Below are positions 39,603 to 47,310 of a DNA stretch of 47,310 nucleotides, piece by piece. The notes below the pieces were generated by a model. It made no database searches, was not told the origin of the DNA, and saw nothing but the letters and a program-made list of their open reading frames with translations. The stretch lies in assembly GCA_905206455.1 (NCBI GenBank), contig CAJLHL010000004.1:1-47310 (forward strand). Direction: 5' to 3'. The position numbers were made by a program, and so were the translations under genes. Each line of letters begins with the position of its first letter. The stretch's first letter is position 1. This DNA is from an uncultured Eubacteriales bacterium. GTDB taxonomy: Bacteria; Bacillota; Clostridia; Peptostreptococcales; Anaerovoracaceae.

Positions 39603-39632
39603 TTGACATCAAATCTTTCGTTATGTTAAGCT
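39603..39632 (+). promoter_or_regulatory. Candidate adhE promoter
   Basis: A perfect -35 TTGACA (39603-39608) follows the Rex-like sites directly. The -10 is poor: TAAGCT at 18 bases (39627-39632) or the nearby TATGTT are the only options. This would place the start of transcription about 245 bases before the adhE start codon. Confidence 0.45.
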
Positions 39633-39883
39633 ATAGGAGCAAGGGAACGGGTTGTCAGTTTCTACAATAGAAATTGTCTGCCCCTATAAAATATCGGATC
39701 CGTTTCTGACGAAGAAAGCGATTCCGTATTTTAAAACTTGTTAAAAACAACATCATAATTTTCTATATTTTATAGTTAATTTGTGATTGTTTTAAAAATG
39801 TATTCAGATATTTGTGTGGCATCAGATGTCTGCGTACATAATTCTAAAGTTTAACCTACCGTTTATTAAACAAGGAGGACAAA
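39633..39883 (+). other. Long 5' leader of adhE with two hairpins
   Basis: CAGTTTCTA-CAA-TAGAAATTG (39656-39676) is a 9-bp stem, with GGG/CCC pairing outside it. A second, imperfect stem, GGATCCGTTTC with GAAAGCGATTCC (39696-39725), is followed by GTATTTT and could act as a weak attenuator. No known riboswitch class is recognised. The rest is AT-rich up to the strong ribosome binding site AAGGAGG. Confidence 0.35.
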
Positions 39884-42655
39884 TTGGCTAAAGAACTCAT
39901 TATCAATTCAGTCGAAACATTCGAAGAAGCTTTACCAATCATTCGTGCTTCACAGGAAGAATTCAGCAAATTTACTCAGGAACAGGTAGATACTATCTGT
40001 GAACATGCTGCTATGGCAGTAAGTAAAATGCGTATTCCTCTCGCAAAAATGGCTAACGAAGAAACTGGTTATGGTATCGTTGTTGACAAGATCACTAAGA
40101 ACCAGTACGCGTCCGAACATATCTGGAACTACATGCGTGATGCTAAGACTTGCGGCATCATCGAAGAGAATCCGGAAGCAGGTACAAAGCGCGTAGCTTC
40201 TCCTAAGGGTGTTATCGCTGCGATCGTTCCTACAACTAATCCGACTTCCACTACGATCTACAAGATCTTAATCGCATTAAAGACAAGAAACTCCATCATC
40301 GTTTCTCCGCATCCAAACGCAGTTAACTGCACAATCGAAGCTGCAAGAATTATGAGAAACGCTGCGATCGCTGCTGGTCTTCCAGAAAACGTAATCAGCT
40401 GGGTTTCTGTACCTTCTCTCGAAATTTCCGACGTAATGATGAAGAAGGTTGATCTCATCATCGCTACCGGCGGTGAAGCAATGGTACACGCAGCTTATTC
40501 CTCCGGTACTCCGGCTCTCGGCGTAGGTCCTGGTAACTGTAACGTAGTTATCGACGAAACTGCTGATTTAAGAATGGCTGTTGAGTCCATCATCCACTCC
40601 AAGACTTTCGATAACGGTATGATCTGCGCTACGGAACAGCATATCACTGTTTTAAGCAGCGTATATAAAGAAGTTAAGGCTCTCATGAAGGACGCTCGCT
40701 GCTACTTCCTCTCCAAGGATGAGGCTGATAAGGTTGCTGAAGTATTCTTCAACCCTAAGACTCACGGCGTTAAGGCTCCTGCTGTAGGTCAGACTGCGCT
40801 TCGTCTCGCTGAAATGGCTGGTATCGAAGTTCCTGCAGAAACGAAAGTTCTCGTTTTCGAAACGGACGATACTTCCCACGATAATCCATGGGCAAACGAA
40901 AAGCTGACTACACTCCTCGGTATGTATAAGGCCGACACTCTCGAAGAAGCTTTCGACATCTGCGAAAAGCTGGTATTCGAAGGCGGCGCAGGACATACTG
41001 CAGCTATGTATGTTAACCCTATCGAAGATGATAAGATCAATGCATTCGCTGAAAAGATGAAGGCTGGACGTATCCTCATCAATACTCCGACATGTTTCGG
41101 CGGTATCGGCGATCTCTACAACTTCGACATCGCTCCATCTCTGACACTCGGACCTGGTTCCGTAGGTCATTCTTCCTACATGGGCAACACTCATTACGAG
41201 CAGTTACTCGATATCAAGACTGTTGCAATCAGAAAAGAAAACATGCTCTGGTTACAGATGCCTAAAAAGTTATACCACAAGACTGGCTGTACTTCTGTAG
41301 CTCTCAAGGAAATGAGAGACGTCTATGACTTCAAGAGAGCATTCATCATCACAGATGCGAACCTCTATCAGATCGGTGCCTGCGATAAGATCATCGCTCA
41401 GTTAAATGATATGGGTATCAGAACTGCAGAGTTCTTCGACATCCGTGTTGACCCTCAGATCCAGGATGCGATGAAGGGTCTGCCTAAGATGCACGAATTC
41501 GAACCGGACGTAATCATCGCTGTAGGCGGTGGTTCCGCTATCGATACTGCAAAGATCATGTGGATCATGTACGAAAACCCTGAAGAAGCGTTCCTCGACA
41601 TGGCTACGATCTTCCTCGATATCAGAAAGAGAATCAGATTCTTCCCTCAGATGGGCAAGAAGGCTAAGTTAGTCTGCATCCCTACCACTGCAGGTACTGG
41701 TTCCGAAGTTACTCCGTTCACCATCATCTCCGATGCGAACACCGGCATGAAGTGGCCGATCATCGGTTACGAAATGATGCCTGAAATGGCGATCGTTGAC
41801 GCTGACCACATGATGAACCTGCCGCCGAGAGCAACTCAGGCTTCCGGTTACGACGTACTTACACACGCAGTAGAAGCTTATGTTTCCACATTCGCTACAG
41901 AATACACAGACGGTTTCGCTAAGTCTGCAGTAGAAATGGTATTCAAGTATCTGCCGGCAGCTTACAAGTCCGCGTTTAAGGATGCTAAGAACGATCCTGT
42001 AGCTCGTGAAAAGATGGCTGACGCTTCTGCTCTCGCAGGTGTTGCGTTCGCTAACGCATTCCTCGGAATCAACCACTCCCTGTCTCATAAGCTGGGCGGC
42101 TGGTTCCACATTCCGCACGGTACTGCAAACGCTCTCTTAGCTCCTTACGTTTGCAAGTTCAACGCTCAGAGACATCCGTACCACATGGGTACATTCTCTC
42201 AGTACAAATATCCTCAGGCATTCGAAAGATATGTTGAACTGGGCGAATTAATCGGCGTAAAGGGCAAGAACGACGAAGAAACATTCAAGAACTGGATCAA
42301 GGCTCTCGAACAGCTCAAGGCTGATATCGATATTCCGCCTACAATCTGCGATTGGCTCTGCGAAGCTCATCCTGAAAAGAGCGCGGAAGACTGGGAAAAG
42401 GAATTCCTCGCTGCAGTTGACCAGATGTCTGAATGGGCATTCCACGACGCATGCACAGGCGCTAACCCTGTATATCCGATGATCGGTGAACTCAAGCAGG
42501 TTTACCTCAGAGCATTCTACGGCGATGACAAGTTCATTGAAAAATATGGCGATGTTCTCTGCCTCGAAATCAATAACCCTACTGATACTCACGCTGCTTA
42601 CCCACTCGGTCTCACAGCTGAAATCGGTGAAGATAAGGTTGGCGGATTCAAGTAA
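39884..42655 (+). CDS. adhE: Bifunctional acetaldehyde-CoA/alcohol dehydrogenase AdhE
   Basis: 923 residues, starting at TTG 39884 with an ideal AAGGAGG 5 bases upstream. It converts acetyl-CoA to ethanol through acetaldehyde, using two NADH. Residues 1-~445 are the aldehyde dehydrogenase domain with KGVIAAIVPTTNPTSTTIYK and the catalytic Cys near residue 250 in FDNGMICATEQHITVL. Residues ~455-900 are the iron alcohol dehydrogenase domain: VIIAVGGGSAIDTAKIMWIM binds NAD, and the metal ligands are the Asp and His of GYDVLTHAVEAY and two His of GINHSLSHKLGGWFHIPHG. Codon use (GCT, GTT, AAG, CTC) is strikingly biased compared with the neighbours, as expected for a very highly expressed gene. It is followed by a paralogue of its own second domain. 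Confidence 0.97.
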   Translation: MAKELIINSVETFEEALPIIRASQEEFSKFTQEQVDTICEHAAMAVSKMRIPLAKMANEETGYGIVVDKITKNQYASEHIWNYMRDAKTCGIIEENPEAGTKRVASPKGVIAAIVPTTNPTSTTIYKILIALKTRNSIIVSPHPNAVNCTIEAARIMRNAAIAAGLPENVISWVSVPSLEISDVMMKKVDLIIATGGEAMVHAAYSSGTPALGVGPGNCNVVIDETADLRMAVESIIHSKTFDNGMICATEQHITVLSSVYKEVKALMKDARCYFLSKDEADKVAEVFFNPKTHGVKAPAVGQTALRLAEMAGIEVPAETKVLVFETDDTSHDNPWANEKLTTLLGMYKADTLEEAFDICEKLVFEGGAGHTAAMYVNPIEDDKINAFAEKMKAGRILINTPTCFGGIGDLYNFDIAPSLTLGPGSVGHSSYMGNTHYEQLLDIKTVAIRKENMLWLQMPKKLYHKTGCTSVALKEMRDVYDFKRAFIITDANLYQIGACDKIIAQLNDMGIRTAEFFDIRVDPQIQDAMKGLPKMHEFEPDVIIAVGGGSAIDTAKIMWIMYENPEEAFLDMATIFLDIRKRIRFFPQMGKKAKLVCIPTTAGTGSEVTPFTIISDANTGMKWPIIGYEMMPEMAIVDADHMMNLPPRATQASGYDVLTHAVEAYVSTFATEYTDGFAKSAVEMVFKYLPAAYKSAFKDAKNDPVAREKMADASALAGVAFANAFLGINHSLSHKLGGWFHIPHGTANALLAPYVCKFNAQRHPYHMGTFSQYKYPQAFERYVELGELIGVKGKNDEETFKNWIKALEQLKADIDIPPTICDWLCEAHPEKSAEDWEKEFLAAVDQMSEWAFHDACTGANPVYPMIGELKQVYLRAFYGDDKFIEKYGDVLCLEINNPTDTHAAYPLGLTAEIGEDKVGGFK

Positions 42656-42713
42656 ACCTTACATCAGGTAAATTTACATTGAAAGTCAATCACTCAGATA
42701 TGATTTAATGAGT

Positions 42714-42747
42714 GAAGCTGATGCCGGATCCGTCCGGTATCAGCTTC
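42714..42747 (+). promoter_or_regulatory. Strong hairpin between adhE and its paralogue
   Basis: GAAGCTGATGCCGGA and TCCGGTATCAGCTTC form a 15-bp stem (one G-T pair) with a TCCG loop. No T-run follows (ATATCATAAT), so it may protect the 3' end of adhE mRNA or partly stop transcription, leaving some read-through into the next gene. Confidence 0.5.
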
Positions 42748-42811
42748 ATATCATAATACTTCATATCCATAACAGTCGTATTGATTTAAGAAAATAAGGA
42801 GAACTCAAAAT

Positions 42812-43771
42812 ATGAACATGCTCAATCTTCCTAGAAAAGTATATTTCAAAAAGGGTTCCATGGGCGTAGCGTTCAGGGAATTTGCTGAAGTATACGGCTT
42901 TAAAAGAGCATTCATAATCTCTGACGCTAACCTGTATAGAAGCGGCGCTATTGATTCTGTAGAAAAGCTCATGAGAAAAAAAGGAATCAGAACTGCTGAA
43001 TTCTTCTCTCTTGATGAAGTTCCTACATTTGAAAATGTACGCAGCGGTCTGCCTAAGATGCTGGAATATCAGCCTGATATTATCATCGGTATCGGCGGCG
43101 GTTCCGTTATGAGCGCTGCAAAGGCTATGTGGCTCCTCTATGAGAATCCGGAAATGGATCTCGAGGCGGTTGCTGCAAAGTACAATACTCTCGCTGCAAG
43201 CGACAATGACTTCCCCGCTACCGGCAGGAAAGCAAAGCTCGCTCTCATGGCAACGACTGCAGCGACAGGTGCGGAATGCTCTCCATTCGCTGTGCTAAAG
43301 AACGATAAAGGCGAAAAATGCGTAATCGCCAATTACAATCTTATTCCTGAAATGGCGGTTATCGATTCCGTATTCTCTGAAACGGTATCTGCCGAATTAG
43401 CGAAGAACGGCGGTCTTACAGTCCTTTCACTGGCTGTAAGAGCTTACACCGCTCCGGGCGCCAGCGAATATACACAGGGATTTGCAAGAGAAGCGGTAGA
43501 ATCCGTATTGGCAAATCTTGAAGCAGCTGTTGCAGGATGCCCTGCAGCACGTGAAAAGATGGCGACAGCCGCGGCTGTCGCAGGTATGGCATACTCCAAT
43601 GCTGCCGACACTGTCGATACAGCTGCGGGCGTATACCCTTCCGAAGCGGAAAAGAAAGATTCTAACGCGCAGATCATCGATCTCGCAAAACATGTCGGCT
43701 TCGGCGGTGCAAGCGATGCGAAAGTTTTCGCCGCATGGATCGAAGCTTGTGAAAAGCTCGCTTCATTATAG
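42812..43771 (+). CDS. Degenerate paralogue of the AdhE alcohol-dehydrogenase domain (probable pseudoenzyme)
   Basis: 319 residues, ATG behind AAGGAG at 10 bases. Over ~230 residues it follows the neighbouring AdhE ADH domain: KVYFKKGSMGVAFREFAEVY, GFKRAFIISDANLYRSGAID, GIRTAEFFSLDEVP, PDIIIGIGGGSVMSAAKAMW and LALMATTAATGAECSPFAVL are close matches. The metal site is gone. GYDVLTHAVEAY of AdhE is GLTVLSLAVRAY here, losing Asp and His, and the helical segment with the two other His is replaced by YSNAADTVDTAAGVYPSEAE. The C-terminal third is shortened by over 100 residues. The frame is intact and the Gly-rich dinucleotide motif is kept, so it may bind NAD(H) without catalysis. A regulatory or structural partner of AdhE is my inference. 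Confidence 0.85.
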   Translation: MNMLNLPRKVYFKKGSMGVAFREFAEVYGFKRAFIISDANLYRSGAIDSVEKLMRKKGIRTAEFFSLDEVPTFENVRSGLPKMLEYQPDIIIGIGGGSVMSAAKAMWLLYENPEMDLEAVAAKYNTLAASDNDFPATGRKAKLALMATTAATGAECSPFAVLKNDKGEKCVIANYNLIPEMAVIDSVFSETVSAELAKNGGLTVLSLAVRAYTAPGASEYTQGFAREAVESVLANLEAAVAGCPAAREKMATAAAVAGMAYSNAADTVDTAAGVYPSEAEKKDSNAQIIDLAKHVGFGGASDAKVFAAWIEACEKLASL

Positions 43772-43812
43772 CAGATTACAGGTTCTCTTGTAACCGAGTC
43801 TCTTTTTGAAGC

Positions 43813-43845
43813 GAAGAAGTTGATAAAATTGCTTCTTCCATTTTT
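43813..43845 (+). terminator. Terminator after the AdhE paralogue
   Basis: GAAGAAG (43813-43819) pairs with CTTCTTC (43832-43838) around a 12-base loop and is followed by CATTTTT. The stem is weak in GC but placed 45 bases after the stop codon, ahead of a second, stronger element. Confidence 0.5.
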
Positions 43846-43854
43846 CCAAATACA

Positions 43855-43894
43855 CAGAGAGGGATGCTTCGTTTAAACGAAGCATCCCTCTCTG
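43855..43894. terminator. 40-bp perfect palindrome, likely bidirectional terminator
   Basis: AGAGAGGGATGCTTCGTTT is followed directly by its exact reverse complement, and the flanking C/G extends the palindrome to 40 bases with no spacer. In RNA it would form a very stable hairpin. It lies between the adhE paralogue and the convergent hemW. Neither side has a perfect T-run, so a protein-binding palindrome is also possible. Confidence 0.55.
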
Positions 43895-44038
43895 ATTTCT
43901 CGGACAGAAAATCGATTTTCCTCATTACTCTCCTTCCACCGTGTCATCGGCCACGTTCCCTATGAGACACCCCCTACAGTCGGAAAGAAAGAGAAACCGC
44001 GCGGCAGCCCTCTGAAGTTTTCGATTCGATCCGTCATC

Positions 44039-45427
44039 TCAGATCAGTTCCGCCAAAATATAATTAGACAGGTCGAATCCTTTCAGGGAGAATTGCACAC
44101 TCTTCCCGTCAAAAATCAGATAGCCCTCCTCGATAAAAGGCTTCATTTTCTCGCCGAATTCCGAGAGAAAGGTAACCCCTTCGTTTCGGAATCTTTCATC
44201 AAACCACGAGAGAGAAATCCCCCTTTTTTTGCGAAGTCCTGTAAAAAGCGCCTCTGAGATTTCGTCTCTCAGCGTGTTTTGATAAATGTGGAAGGGCAGA
44301 TATCCTCTGTCTTTCTCTTCCGTCTCATCTATTCTGCGAAGGTAGTCAAAAATATCATCTTCGTTAAAAAAGCGAATCCCTCCCGTCGGCGCCGCTTCAC
44401 GAAAAGGCGCATTAAGATAGGAATGAGCGGAGACGCCGAACCCCGCATAATCGCACATGGACCAATATTTCAGATTATGGCGGCATTCTCTCTTCGCAAG
44501 GGCTGCATTGGAAATCTCATATTGATGATAGCCTGCCTGTTCCAGAAACTGTACTGCGTCGTGATACATTCTGCGGTTTTCTTCGTCACTCACCTGCTGG
44601 ATATCATCCGACCGAAACATTCGATACAGAGGAGTACCTTCCTCTATCTGAAGACTGTAAAAAGAGAGATGATCCGGCCTTAGAGCGACAGCTCTCCGCA
44701 GGGTACTCTTCCAGGAATCCGCTGTACTGCCGGGAATTCCGAAAATCAGATCGATATTGATATTTTCAAATCCGGCTCTCCTCGCCATAGTGAAACAGCA
44801 TTCCGCTTCCCCGGCGGTATGAATCCGCCCCAGAAATTTCAGTTCTTCATCTTGAAACGACTGAACCCCTATGCTCAGGCGATTGATTCCCGCCCTCCGG
44901 TATCGTACCAGACTGTCATAATCCACGGTGGCCGGGTTGACTTCCATCGTGATTTCCGCATTCCCAGAGAGCAGATAACGGGCTCCTTCCGAGGCATATT
45001 CTTCACCGCGGGCGCAGATCTGCGGAAGATCGTTCTCCCTCTCGCAGCCGCCCTTTTCCTCCGCACAGTCGCCTCTATCTATTTCATTGCCGGATCCTTC
45101 TGATTTCATCGCTCTGATATACCGCATCAGCTCCTCGATCAGCGCCGGGTCTACGGAAGAAGGAGTACCGCCGCCGAGAAAAAGTGTATCGGCGAAAACC
45201 CGATCAGTACCGTCATCGGAAAAAGCCCCGCAAAAAGATTCCTCCCGGCAAAGCGACTTCCAAAACTGGCCGATCTCCCGTTTTAAGCCCTCAAAATATT
45301 CCGACTGCAGCCATCGGCTGCAGTCGGGAACAGAATTAAAATCACAGTAGATACATTTTTGAACACAAAAAGGGATGTGAACATACAGACCTGCTTTTTC
45401 TCTTTGAAATGTCGTGCCGTCTCTCAT
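44039..45427 (-). CDS. hemW: HemW, radical SAM heme chaperone-like protein
   Basis: 462 residues. It contains LYVHIPFCVQKCIYCDFNSV with the CxxxCxxC radical-SAM cluster site, TLFLGGGTPSSVDPALIEEL, EITMEVNPATVD, INRLSIGVQSFQDEELKFLG, NIDLIFGIPGSTADSWKSTL and the C-terminal HemN_C domain. HemW lacks the extra Cys of coproporphyrinogen dehydrogenase and is thought to deliver heme. The protein is about 80 residues longer than usual because of an insertion near residues 105-150 (GNEIDRGDCAEEKGGCEREN...) between the GGGTP and EVNP motifs, rich in Cys and acidic residues. It follows lepA on the same strand, a standard Firmicute pair. Confidence 0.92.
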   Translation of the reverse strand: MRDGTTFQREKAGLYVHIPFCVQKCIYCDFNSVPDCSRWLQSEYFEGLKREIGQFWKSLCREESFCGAFSDDGTDRVFADTLFLGGGTPSSVDPALIEELMRYIRAMKSEGSGNEIDRGDCAEEKGGCERENDLPQICARGEEYASEGARYLLSGNAEITMEVNPATVDYDSLVRYRRAGINRLSIGVQSFQDEELKFLGRIHTAGEAECCFTMARRAGFENINIDLIFGIPGSTADSWKSTLRRAVALRPDHLSFYSLQIEEGTPLYRMFRSDDIQQVSDEENRRMYHDAVQFLEQAGYHQYEISNAALAKRECRHNLKYWSMCDYAGFGVSAHSYLNAPFREAAPTGGIRFFNEDDIFDYLRRIDETEEKDRGYLPFHIYQNTLRDEISEALFTGLRKKRGISLSWFDERFRNEGVTFLSEFGEKMKPFIEEGYLIFDGKSVQFSLKGFDLSNYILAELI

Positions 45428-45522
45428 ATTTTCATCCTCATATTATCTTTCCCGTGAGCTCCTTTTCGAAAATATGTCTTTGGAAAATCAGCGCCGAAGC
45501 GTTTTTCAAATCGCCTGTCCTT

Positions 45523-47310
45523 TTATTTGCCCTCGTCGTATTTCAGAACTGCGGTAAAGGCCTCCTGAGGAACCTCCACCGTACCGAACTGTCTCATGCG
45601 CTTTTTCCCTTCTTTCTGCTTTTCCAGCAGCTTCTTCTTACGGGAGATATCTCCGCCGTAACACTTGGCGAGAACGTCTTTTCTCAGAGCTTTCACCGTC
45701 GCTCGGGCGATGACTTTCTGACCGATGGCGGCCTGTATCGGCACTTCAAACTGATGCGAAGGAATGATCTCTTTCAGCTTGGTGCAGACAAAACGCCCTC
45801 TGTCATAGGCCTCGCTCTCGTGGACGATCATGGAGAAGGCGTCCACCAGTTCCTTATTGAGAAGGATGTCCAGTTTTACGAGAGTCGATTTCTCATAACG
45901 GATAAATTCATAATCCAGAGATCCGTAACCTCTCGTCTTCGACTTCAGCGCATCGAAGAAATCGTAAATGACCTCGTTTAAAGGCAGTTCATAATGAAGG
46001 GAAACTCTGGACTCCGTAATGTATTCCATATGAAGCATCGTGCCCCGGCGCTGCTGGCACAGTTCCATTATCGCCCCCACATACTCTTTCGGCAGCATGA
46101 TATCCGCTTTGACGATAGGCTCTTCGATATGATCGATTTCCGCCACCGGAGGAAGGTTCGACGGATTCTGCACCATGACCGTCTCACCGCTGATCATCAC
46201 GACTTTATAGATAACACTCGGCGAAGTGGTAATGACGGCCAATTCGAATTCCCGCTCCAGACGCTCTACGATGATTTCCATGTGAAGCAGTCCCAGAAAT
46301 CCGCAGCGGAAACCGAATCCCAGAGCTGCGGAATTTTCCGGCTCAAAATGGAAAGCTGCATCATTGACCTGCAGTTTTTCCAGAGCATCTTTGACATTAT
46401 CGTATTTTTCTCCCTCTCCCGGATAGATGCCGCAGTAAACCATCGGGCTGGAGGCTTTGTAACCGGGCAGCGGTTCCGCTGTCGGGGCGGAAGCGTGCGT
46501 GATGGTATCGCCCACGTTGGCGTCCCGGACCTGTTTGATGCTGCCGCAGATGTATCCTACTTCACCTGCCCGGAGTTCCTCAACAGGCATCGGTGACGGC
46601 GCATATACCCCCACTTCCGTCACTTCATAATTTTTGCCCGCATTCATCAGACGGATGATATCCCCTTTTTTCACAGAGCCGTCGAAGACGCGGGTATAGA
46701 TGACGACGCCCCTGTAATTGTCATAATAGGAATCAAAGATGAGAGCCTTCAGCGGTGCGTTGCTGTTCCCTCCCGGAGGCGGTACATTTTTGACGATATC
46801 TTCCAGGACAGCTTCGATATTGATTCCCTCTTTTGCCGAGATCAGAGGAGCGTCTTCCGCATCGATACCGATGACTTCTTCGACTTCCATCTTCACGTCA
46901 TCCGGGCGGGCGCTCGGCAGGTCGATCTTATTGATGACCGGAAGGATTTCCAGATTTTCATCCAGAGCCAGATAGACATTGGCCAAAGTCTGCGCTTCTA
47001 CCCCCTGCGTAGCGTCTACGATGAGCACTGCGCCTTCGCAGGCCGCCAGACTTCTGGAAACCTCGTAAGTAAAATCCACGTGTCCCGGCGTATCGATGAG
47101 ATTAAAGATATACTCCTTGCCATCCTGAGCGTGATAAATCAGACGGGTCGTCTGGAGCTTGATCGTAATGCCCCGCTCCCTCTCCAGGTCCATATTGTCC
47201 AGAAACTGAGCTTTCATATCTCTGTGCGCCACCAGTCCGGTCTTTTCGATGAGACGGTCGGCGAGAGTGGATTTTCCATGGTCGATATGAGCGATAATGC
47301 TGAAATTCCG
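45523..47310 (-). CDS. lepA: Elongation factor 4 (LepA), 5'-truncated by the window edge
   Basis: 595 codons are present and the first is read at base 47310, so only about 10 N-terminal residues lie outside. LepA is a ribosomal GTPase that acts in translation and 30S biogenesis. GTPase motifs are FSIIAHIDHGKSTLADRLIE (G1), RERGITIKLQTTRL (G2), NLIDTPGHVDFTYEVSRSLA (G3), and VINKIDLPSA (G4). The EF-G-like domains and the LepA-specific C-terminal domain follow, with SRKKKLLEKQKEGKKRMRQF near the end. It is followed by hemW after ~95 bases. Confidence 0.97.
   Translation of the reverse strand, partial: RNFSIIAHIDHGKSTLADRLIEKTGLVAHRDMKAQFLDNMDLERERGITIKLQTTRLIYHAQDGKEYIFNLIDTPGHVDFTYEVSRSLAACEGAVLIVDATQGVEAQTLANVYLALDENLEILPVINKIDLPSARPDDVKMEVEEVIGIDAEDAPLISAKEGINIEAVLEDIVKNVPPPGGNSNAPLKALIFDSYYDNYRGVVIYTRVFDGSVKKGDIIRLMNAGKNYEVTEVGVYAPSPMPVEELRAGEVGYICGSIKQVRDANVGDTITHASAPTAEPLPGYKASSPMVYCGIYPGEGEKYDNVKDALEKLQVNDAAFHFEPENSAALGFGFRCGFLGLLHMEIIVERLEREFELAVITTSPSVIYKVVMISGETVMVQNPSNLPPVAEIDHIEEPIVKADIMLPKEYVGAIMELCQQRRGTMLHMEYITESRVSLHYELPLNEVIYDFFDALKSKTRGYGSLDYEFIRYEKSTLVKLDILLNKELVDAFSMIVHESEAYDRGRFVCTKLKEIIPSHQFEVPIQAAIGQKVIARATVKALRKDVLAKCYGGDISRKKKLLEKQKEGKKRMRQFGTVEVPQEAFTAVLKYDEGK

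Noticed and set aside
39650..39680. Cas12a-like direct repeat (GTTTCTACAATAGAAATTG resembles the crRNA hairpin)
   Set aside because: It occurs once, has no spacer array and no cas genes nearby. It is simply a leader hairpin.
1..47310. tRNA, rRNA or complete insertion sequences
   Set aside because: No cloverleaf, rRNA core sequence or transposase-like protein was seen on either strand. Weakly structured RNAs could still be missed by eye.

Overview
The window looks like a chromosomal piece of an endospore-forming member of the Clostridia (Firmicutes). The reasons are the GerA-type germination operon, a SpoIID-family protein, an in-frame IspH-S1 protein fusion, argR next to recN, lepA followed by hemW, a Clostridia-style Tad pilus cluster (DUF5702 and DUF6382 proteins) and a long AdhE. 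Base composition looks close to 50% GC by eye, which would suit an Anaerovoracaceae/Eubacteriales-type lineage, but the species cannot be named from this sequence alone.

Left edge (1-3190), accessory: an SF1 (Dna2/Upf1-like) helicase that runs off the left edge, the C-terminal remnant of a tyrosine recombinase, an Mrr-type restriction endonuclease and a small winged-helix protein that probably shares its operon. This looks like a decayed mobile or defence island against the core genome. 3187-12260, core genes, all on the minus strand: a Fe-S rRNA uracil methyltransferase, metA, and the run ruvC-ruvA-ruvB-spoIID-queA-tgt-metA (Holliday-junction processing plus queuosine synthesis). A near-perfect LexA box lies 215 bp upstream of ruvA. 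A 33-bp minisatellite abuts the metA stop codon.

12430-17510: three small minus-strand genes (ACT-domain, DUF3795-like, P-loop kinase-like), then a 130-bp tandem repeat with a covarying hairpin (a further copy lies at 30.5 kb), a structured intergenic block, argR-recN on the plus strand, and aroK. 17583-26390, minus strand: a second degenerate minisatellite, the ispH-rpsA fusion with a strong internal ribosome binding site, rarA, two cobalamin genes (cobO and a cbiJ-like gene) and a 1261-residue TPR protein. 26702-29920, plus strand: a compact germinant receptor operon in the order A-C-B, with a short C subunit that has no lipobox Cys.

29994-39380, minus strand: a DUF308 membrane protein, then a Tad/Flp pilus operon (tadZ, tadA, tadB, tadC, Flp pilin, TadE, DUF5702, a second TadE with two Cys/His modules, DUF6382). 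tadC has an apparent +1 frame disruption at an A6 run, and its product carries an Ig-like insert. No prepilin peptidase or CpaB/secretin gene is present here.

39420-43900, plus strand: adhE behind two tandem Rex-like operators, followed by a degenerate paralogue of its own alcohol-dehydrogenase domain. That paralogue keeps the NAD-binding half but has lost all four metal ligands. It is the most novel-looking gene in the window, a probable pseudoenzyme partner or modulator of AdhE. The right edge holds hemW and a 5'-truncated lepA on the minus strand.
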